Part shown: piece by piece, positions 59,029 through 64,000 of the stretch | Layout of the letters: every line of letters starts with the position of its first letter | Position numbering within the stretch: the first letter of the stretch is position 1 | DNA from: Mycolicibacterium fortuitum subsp. fortuitum | GTDB taxonomy: Bacteria > Actinomycetota > Actinomycetes > Mycobacteriales > Mycobacteriaceae | Length of the DNA: 64,000 nt | Reading direction: 5' to 3' | NCBI RefSeq assembly: GCF_022179545.1 | Contig: NZ_AP025518.1 | Coordinates: 558,001-622,000 of the forward strand | Position numbers and translations under genes: made by a program | The notes under the pieces: model-generated | Database searches by the model: none | Told to the model about the DNA's origin: nothing | What the model saw: the letters and a program-made list of their open reading frames with translations, nothing else

Positions 59029-60252
59029 TTGATCAAGGTCATGCAGGGCGTGCGAGTGCTCGAGGTCGCGCAGTTCACCTTCGTCCCGGCGGCCGGGGCC
59101 ATCCTCGCCGACTGGGGTGCTGACGTCATCAAGGTCGAGCACCCGCTGCGCGGCGACACTCAGCGGGGCTTCATCAACATGGGCGGGTTCCAGCTCGACC
59201 CCGACCGCCATCCGCTGATCGAACATCCCAATCGGGGCAAGCGCAGCGTCGGTATCGACGTCTCGACCCCCGGCGGGCAGGAGGTTCTGTACGAGATCGC
59301 CAAGACCGCCGACGTCTTTTTGACCAATTACCTTCCCGCCCAGCGGCAGAAGAACAAGTTCGACGTGGAGCACATCCGGGCGGTGAATCCGAGCATCATC
59401 TATGCCCGCGGCAGCGCCTACGGGGACAAGGGGCCAGAGCGCGATACCGGTGGATTCGACGGCACGGCATTCTGGACTCGCAGCGGTGTCGGGCACGCGC
59501 TGACCCCCGAGGCGATCAATGGTGCGCTGTCCCAGGGAATTCCGGCCTTCGGAGATTCGATCGGCGGGATGAACATCGCCGGCGGTATCTCCGCGGCCCT
59601 GTTCCACCGCGAGCGAACCGGGGAGACCTGCGAGATCGACGTGTCGCTGCTGAGCACGGCGTGGTGGGCGGCCGGTGCCAGCGTCACGCAGGGTATGGAG
59701 ACCGGTGAGACGATGCGCTCGTCGATGCCCGACGACATCACTTCGGTGAACCCGTTCATGGCGAACTACCGGACCTCCGACGGCGGCACCATCAATCTGT
59801 GCATCGTCAGCCCGACCGGCTACATCCGCGACGCCTTCGAGCATCTCGGTCTGCCCGAGCTCGCTGACGACCCTCGGTTCTCCGATGTGCTGCCGCTGAT
59901 CGAGAACGCCTCGGAAGGCGTGGAACTCATCGCGAAGGCGATCGGCAGCAAGCCGTTCGAGTACTGGCGCCAGCACCTCAAGACCATGAAGGGCCAGTGG
60001 GCACCGTTCCAGAGTCTGGTCGACCTTGCCACCGATGACCAGGCAGTGGCCAACGACATGATCGTCGAGGTGGAGGCCGCCGACGGTGGCAAGCCGTTCA
60101 AGGTGGTGCGCGGCCCCGTGCAGTTCAACCACGAACCGCTGGAGACCACCCGCGCGCCTCAGGCCTCCGAGCACACCGAGATCGTGCTGATGGAACTCGG
60201 CATCGATTGGGACCGCATCGAAGAACTCAAGGATTCCGGCGCGATCGCCTGA
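59029..60252 (+). CDS. CaiB/BaiF-type CoA-transferase (family III)
   Basis: A 407-residue enzyme that moves CoA between carboxylic acids. GVRVLEVAQFTFVPAAGAIL then ADWGADVIKVEHPLRGD is the family start. The catalytic Asp is expected in PAFGDSIGGMNIAGGISAAL, and GETCEIDVSLLSTAWWAAG is a further hallmark. TTG 59029 is chosen because AGGAG lies five bases upstream; ATG 59041 has a poorer site. It probably activates or recycles the acyl group handled by the divergent FadE10-like enzyme. Substrate is unknown. Confidence 0.9.
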   Translation: MIKVMQGVRVLEVAQFTFVPAAGAILADWGADVIKVEHPLRGDTQRGFINMGGFQLDPDRHPLIEHPNRGKRSVGIDVSTPGGQEVLYEIAKTADVFLTNYLPAQRQKNKFDVEHIRAVNPSIIYARGSAYGDKGPERDTGGFDGTAFWTRSGVGHALTPEAINGALSQGIPAFGDSIGGMNIAGGISAALFHRERTGETCEIDVSLLSTAWWAAGASVTQGMETGETMRSSMPDDITSVNPFMANYRTSDGGTINLCIVSPTGYIRDAFEHLGLPELADDPRFSDVLPLIENASEGVELIAKAIGSKPFEYWRQHLKTMKGQWAPFQSLVDLATDDQAVANDMIVEVEAADGGKPFKVVRGPVQFNHEPLETTRAPQASEHTEIVLMELGIDWDRIEELKDSGAIA

Positions 60253-60348
60253 GGTCTTGCGCTGCGCCGTTTCCTACCGCGTGGTTGTTGGCCCGCCTAG
60301 GCCGCAGCCGTCAGGTAGAAATCGGCGGGACGGCGGCGTAGGCAGCGG

Positions 60349-60654
60349 CTAGTTGCAGCCGCTCGCGTGCACCCACCGGCCGTTGTAGCCGACACAACCG
60401 CTCACCGGCGGCGGCGGAGGCGGATCCTCCGGAAGCGGGGCGTAGTACGTCGGCGGCGGAACGTAGGGGGCGACCGCGTCGGCGATGTTGACGCACCCAC
60501 CCACCGAGATCCGGCGTCCGGCGCTGGCGCACACGTCCGCGGCGGCCGTCCCGGCCGGGGCAGCCAGGACGATGGCCCCGGGCAGAGCGGTGAATGCGAG
60601 CGCGACCGCGGCCGCGCGCAGCCATGATGATCGAGGCTTGGCAGTGTTCGTCAT
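60349..60654 (-). CDS. Small secreted proline-rich protein
   Basis: A 101-residue protein with signal peptide (WLRAAAVALAFTALPGAIVL, cleavage near TAAADV). The mature part has four cysteines (VCASAG, VGGCVNI, SGCVGYN, ASGCN) and a YVPPPTYYAPLPEDPPPPPP stretch. Such Cys/Pro-rich small exported proteins are common in mycobacteria, function mostly unknown. Its ATG overlaps the stop of the hemophore-like gene (ATGA), so the two are co-expressed. About 95 bases separate it from the convergent CoA-transferase gene. Confidence 0.7.
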   Translation of the reverse strand: MTNTAKPRSSWLRAAAVALAFTALPGAIVLAAPAGTAAADVCASAGRRISVGGCVNIADAVAPYVPPPTYYAPLPEDPPPPPPVSGCVGYNGRWVHASGCN

Positions 60655-61043
60655 TGTCCTGGTCCTAATGGCTGGTCAGGCGGCGCGATACCGCAACGGG
60701 TGCGGAAGTCGGTCAGCGGTTGACGGATCCCGGCGAGGTCGGCATGGGCCTGAGGGTTGGCATCGAAGAAGGCGCGCGTGGCGTCCGGCACTTCTTCCTG
60801 CGGGCGGTCGTGCAGGTTGGTGTAGAAATCGTTGACGTCCGGATGGGTCCACAGGTAGGTCGAGGTTGCTGAGGCCACCCCGGAGGCGATGCCGGCGAGG
60901 TCGCCGGCGGTGCAGTTGGGCGGGCGCGGCGGTGGTTCGGCCGCGGCGGTCACGGGACCGAACAAACCCATGACAACCGCGACGGCGCCTGCGGAGAAAG
61001 CCGGCACCATTCCGTAGCGCACCGTGGTCAGTGTGCGGGACAC
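60651..61043 (-). CDS. Hemophore-like secreted haem-binding family protein
   Basis: A 130-residue exported protein. The signal peptide (AFSAGAVAVVMGLFGPVTAA) is followed by CTAGDLAGIASGVASATSTY and FFDANPQAHADLAGIRQPLT then DFRTRCG. The two cysteines and the ANPQxxxDL...PLTDxxxRC pattern match the Rv0203-like hemophore family. The Tyr near the WTHPDVNDFY segment could ligate haem, as tyrosine does in Rv0203. GTG 61043 is chosen for the AAGGAG upstream. Divergent from the arylsulfatase gene and coupled to the small secreted protein. Confidence 0.78.
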   Translation of the reverse strand: MSRTLTTVRYGMVPAFSAGAVAVVMGLFGPVTAAAEPPPRPPNCTAGDLAGIASGVASATSTYLWTHPDVNDFYTNLHDRPQEEVPDATRAFFDANPQAHADLAGIRQPLTDFRTRCGIAPPDQPLGPGQ

Positions 61044-61224
61044 AGCGGGACTCCTTCCCGAGGTGGGCAGGTGCCGATTGCATCGCCCGGCGGGCCGAAC
61101 ATTAGCAGGTGGACCGGGGTGCGCGCGACGAATCGTTGCGTTGGGTAACGACGGGTTTCGGCCTGTGTGCCCGGTGCTCAGGACTGCGGCGGGGCGGGGT
61201 GTGAAGCTTGCCGGAACTGGCGGC

Positions 61225-61262
61225 AATGTCTCGCAATGTCAAAGATTTGTCCTGGATTGTCA
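61225..61262 (+). promoter_or_regulatory. Four helically phased TGTC half-sites upstream of the arylsulfatase gene
   Basis: CAATGTC (61225), CAATGTC (61235), GATTTGTC (61245) and GATTGTC (61256) place the TGTC step at 61228, 61238, 61249 and 61259, that is every 10-11 bases, all on one DNA face. They lie about 120-155 bases before the sulfatase GTG. The remainder of 61044-61379 shows nothing I can support. Confidence 0.4.
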
Positions 61263-61379
61263 AGACACCAGCTGTCGGTTTGCTGCACAGTAGATGCCCG
61301 GGTCGGGGTAAACGGCTGCGCGGCTTGCCCCACCAGTGGCTGGCTGCACAGACCAAGTTCCTATGAGGAGAGGGGCGCG

Positions 61380-63719
61380 GTGTCTGACGTGCAGGGTGAC
61401 CAGTTGGTGGCGGCGGTTCTACCGGACGGCGGAGTTTTGCCCTTCCCGCCGGTCCCATCGGGCAGTATCGCCGGCCGCACGTTGCAGGAGTCGACGTACA
61501 ACCCTCGAGCGGTGCCGAAGCGGTTACACGATGACACCCCGAACATCGTCATCGTGCTCATCGATGACGCGGGCCCCGGTCTGCCGTCGACGTTCGGCGG
61601 TGAGGTCACTACAGCGACTCTCGACCGGATCTGCGCGGAAGGCGTGTCTTACAACCGCTTTCACACCACGGCCATGTGCTCGCCGACTCGGGCGTCGTTG
61701 CTCACCGGTCGCAACCATCACGAGATCGGCAACGGTCAGATCGCCGAGTTGGCCAACGACTGGGACGGATATGCGGGCAAGATCCCGCGCTCGAGCGCCA
61801 CCGTGGCCGAGGTGCTCAAGCAGTACGGCTACGCGACATCTGCCTTCGGGAAGTGGCACAACACTCCAGCCGAGGAGACCACGGCGGCCGGACCATTTGA
61901 GAACTGGCCCACCGGTTTGGGTTTCGAGTACTTCTACGGCTTCCTGGCCGGCGAGGCTTCGCAGTACGAGCCGAATCTGGTGCGCAACACCACCGTGGTC
62001 GCCCCGCCGAAGACTCCAGAAGAGGGCTACCACCTGTCCGAGGATCTGGCCGACGACGCGATCTCGTGGCTGCGCAGGCACAAGGCGTTCAACGCCGACA
62101 AGCCGTTCTTCATGTACTGGGCCAGCGGCGCCATCCACGGCCCGCACCACATCATGAAGGAGTGGGCGGACAAGTACGCGGGCAAGTTCGACGACGGTTG
62201 GGACGCCTACCGGCAGAGGGTCTTCGAGCGTGCCAAGGACAAGGGCTGGATCCCGCAGGACTGCACGCTGACCGAACGCGATGAAACGCTGGCGGGGTGG
62301 GACGACATCCCCGAGGATGAGAAACCGTTCCAGCGCCGTCTGATGGAGGTCGCGGCCGGTTATGGCGAGCACGTCGACGTTCAGGTCGGCCGCATCGCCG
62401 ATGAACTCGAATCGCTGGGCTATGCCGAGAACACCCTGTTTCTCTACATCTGGGGCGACAACGGCTCATCGGGTGAAGGCCAGAACGGCACCATCGCAGA
62501 GCTGTTGGCGCAGAACGGCATTCCCACGACGGTGCGCCAGCACATCGACGCCCTCGACGAGCTCGGCGGCCTCGACGTCCTGGGTTCCCCGCTGGTCGAC
62601 AACCAATACCACGCGGCATGGGCCTGGGCGGGTAGCACTCCTTACAAGGGGATGAAGCTGCTGGCCTCGCATCTGGGCGGCACGCGCAATCCGATGGCGG
62701 TGCGCTGGCCGGCCCGGATCAAACCTGATGCCGCTCCCCGCGACGTGTTCCTGCACTGCAACGACGTCGTGCCGACCATATACGACATCGTCGGGATCGC
62801 ACCGCCTCAGGTGGTCAACGGGGAACCCCAGATGCCGCTCGCCGGAGCCAGTTTCGCCCGGACACTGGCTGACCGAAATGCTCCCGGCGGCAAGAAGACC
62901 CAGTACTTCGAGATCATGGGCAGCCGCGGGATCTACCACGACGGTTGGATGGCCTCGGCCCGCGGGCCCCGGCTGCCGTGGGTGCCGGGGCAGCCCCCGG
63001 GAATCGCCACCTGGACACCCGACAACGACACGTGGGAGCTGTACCACCTCGACGAAGACTGGTCGCAGGCCCATGATCTCGCCGCCGAACAGCCAGAGAA
63101 ACTGGCCCAGATGCGGGAGATGTTCATGGTCGAGGCTGCCCGCAATGCGGTGCTGCCGATCGGCGGAGGCCTGTGGGTTCCGGTCTATCACCCCGAGTTG
63201 CGGATCAGCCCGCCCTACAAGGAGTGGGAGTTCTCCGGGGACACCGTCCGGATGCCGGAATTCTGCGCGCCGGCACTCGGCAACAAGAACAATGTCGTCA
63301 CCATCGACGTCGACATTCCCGCCAGTGCCTACGGGGTGCTGTACGCGCTCGGGGCCGCGGCGGGCGGGCTGACGTTGTACATGGACGAGGGCTACCTCTG
63401 CTACGAGTACAACCTGTTCATATTGCAACGCACCAAGGTTCGCTCTGCCAACAAGGTTCCACCGGGGCGCGCCACGCTCACCGTGACCACCCAGTACGCG
63501 GACCCGCGCCCGGCCGGCCCGCTCGATATCACGGTCGCGCGCAATGGTGAAACCATCGCCGGCGGCCAGGTTCCGATCAGCGCGCCGCTGTTGTTCACCG
63601 CCAACGACTGTCTCGACATCGGTACCTGCCTCGGCTCGCCGGTGTCGCTCGATTACCGCGAACGCGCACCGTTCCCGTTCGAAGGCCGTATCCACCGCGT
63701 ACACGTCGCTTACACCTGA
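61380..63719 (+). CDS. Arylsulfatase (formylglycine-dependent sulfatase)
   Basis: A 779-residue sulfatase close to Mtb AtsA/AtsD in length and order. The metal-binding start VIVLIDDAGPGLPSTFGG is followed by the signature CSPTRASLLTGR with the Cys (residue 100) that is matured to formylglycine. FGKWHN and YWASGAIHGPHH give the Lys/His of the active site. A C-terminal beta domain (VVTIDVDIPASAYGVLYALG) follows. It has no signal peptide. It releases sulfate from aryl or alkyl sulfates. GTG 61380 is preceded by GAGGAGAGGGG; longer frames upstream have no such site. A DUF1254 lipoprotein gene follows 39 bases later. Confidence 0.93.
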   Translation: MSDVQGDQLVAAVLPDGGVLPFPPVPSGSIAGRTLQESTYNPRAVPKRLHDDTPNIVIVLIDDAGPGLPSTFGGEVTTATLDRICAEGVSYNRFHTTAMCSPTRASLLTGRNHHEIGNGQIAELANDWDGYAGKIPRSSATVAEVLKQYGYATSAFGKWHNTPAEETTAAGPFENWPTGLGFEYFYGFLAGEASQYEPNLVRNTTVVAPPKTPEEGYHLSEDLADDAISWLRRHKAFNADKPFFMYWASGAIHGPHHIMKEWADKYAGKFDDGWDAYRQRVFERAKDKGWIPQDCTLTERDETLAGWDDIPEDEKPFQRRLMEVAAGYGEHVDVQVGRIADELESLGYAENTLFLYIWGDNGSSGEGQNGTIAELLAQNGIPTTVRQHIDALDELGGLDVLGSPLVDNQYHAAWAWAGSTPYKGMKLLASHLGGTRNPMAVRWPARIKPDAAPRDVFLHCNDVVPTIYDIVGIAPPQVVNGEPQMPLAGASFARTLADRNAPGGKKTQYFEIMGSRGIYHDGWMASARGPRLPWVPGQPPGIATWTPDNDTWELYHLDEDWSQAHDLAAEQPEKLAQMREMFMVEAARNAVLPIGGGLWVPVYHPELRISPPYKEWEFSGDTVRMPEFCAPALGNKNNVVTIDVDIPASAYGVLYALGAAAGGLTLYMDEGYLCYEYNLFILQRTKVRSANKVPPGRATLTVTTQYADPRPAGPLDITVARNGETIAGGQVPISAPLLFTANDCLDIGTCLGSPVSLDYRERAPFPFEGRIHRVHVAYT

Positions 63720-63758
63720 TCGCGCCTGTCGCAGATCCGAAGAAAGGAACGACTTTTC

Positions 63759-64000
63759 GTGAAGAAGAAACGACGCGCGGCCAAATGGCTGGTCGCGCTC
63801 AGCGCGATGATGTTGATGACGACCACGCTGGGATGTTCGCCGTCATCACCTGAGACTTCCGGTCAATCCGGGTCTGGAGAACTGACTCCCGATGAGGCCA
63901 AGGCCATCGCCATGGATGCGTACGTCTACGGCTACTCGCTCGTCACGATCGAGATGACACGGCGGGTCATGACCAACGTGGAAAAGGTCGACGGTCCACG
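63759..64000 (+). CDS. DUF1254-type lipoprotein, cut by window end
   Basis: An open frame from GTG 63759 to the window edge, 80 codons seen. A basic signal peptide (KKKRRAAKWLVALSAMMLM) ends in a lipobox (TTLGC), then a Ser/Gly-rich linker and ELTPDEAKAIAMDAYVYGYS, LVTIEMTRRVMTNV, which is the DUF1254 start. AAAGGAAC precedes the GTG. Close downstream of the arylsulfatase, so probably same operon. DUF1254 proteins are exported and of unknown role. Confidence 0.75.
   Translation, partial: MKKKRRAAKWLVALSAMMLMTTTLGCSPSSPETSGQSGSGELTPDEAKAIAMDAYVYGYSLVTIEMTRRVMTNVEKVDGP

Overview
The window is high-GC actinobacterial DNA and reads as a chromosome segment from a fast-growing mycobacterium (Mycolicibacterium type). 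The evidence is family content: two MmpS-MmpL modules, several FadE acyl-CoA dehydrogenases including one with the FadE10 long C-terminus, a CRP protein very like Mtb CRP, a protein built like Mtb Rv2004c, a Rv0203-like hemophore-type protein, DUF5313 and DUF5994 proteins, and many TetR regulators each beside its own palindrome. No rRNA, tRNA, CRISPR array or phage module was seen.

Layout. 1-5.2 kb: a truncated VOC protein, a DUF6194 gene divergent from a regulator with two MerR domains, an SDR, a YdeI/OmdA-type protein, a fadE-tetR pair and a DUF2834 membrane protein. 5.5-16.6 kb: an accessory catabolic region. Genes for a PhyH dioxygenase, a zinc alcohol dehydrogenase and a class III aminotransferase lead into the first 17 codons of a dehydrogenase that is cut off at a rearrangement junction. 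Beyond the junction lie two divergent operons. The leftward one encodes a membrane protein, a 36-residue protein and an acyl-CoA ligase, linked by ATGA overlaps. The rightward one encodes an EthA-like Baeyer-Villiger monooxygenase, an alpha/beta hydrolase, a flavin amine oxidase and a PucR-type regulator. This gene set fits oxidation of an (ali)cyclic amine to a ketone, then a lactone, then a hydroxy acid. 16.7-24.5 kb: secreted coiled-coil and beta-lactamase-fold proteins, an IS481-family element with a 15-bp flanking repeat, a GntR-MFS operon with a perfect 32-bp palindrome, DUF5313, an OhrR-like MarR and a CRP paralogue. 24.7-30.5 kb: an Rv2004c-like kinase/ATPase gene divergent from a cytochrome aa3 subunit I gene, with three DosR-like boxes between them, then a NarL-type two-component system. 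30.6-36.1 kb: regulators (TetR, LysG-like, TetR, TetR), an MpaB-family oxygenase, an OsmC protein and a dihydrodipicolinate-reductase-like protein.

36.2-50.0 kb: two paralogous MmpS-MmpL operons. Between them are a TetR gene, a small coupled ORF plus DUF5994, a cold-shock gene, an IS30-family element, DUF808, an NCS2 purine permease and an orphan SigH-like sigma factor behind a SoxR-type promoter. 50.1-56.5 kb: an acyl-CoA dehydrogenase, a thioesterase, and a PucR regulator divergent from gabT-gabD (4-aminobutyrate to succinate). 56.5-64 kb: a membrane protein, a FadE10-like gene divergent from a CaiB-type CoA-transferase gene across a 15-bp palindrome, a pair of small secreted proteins including the hemophore-like one, an arylsulfatase behind helically phased repeats, and the start of a DUF1254 lipoprotein.

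The most notable signals are the amine/ketone cluster with its coupled 36-residue ORF, the rearrangement junction at about 8.9 kb, the DosR-like boxes between the kinase gene and the ctaD paralogue, the SoxR-type promoter before an orphan sigma factor, and the tandem-MerR regulator with a direct-repeat operator candidate. Function calls are from reading the sequence; none was tested by a database search.
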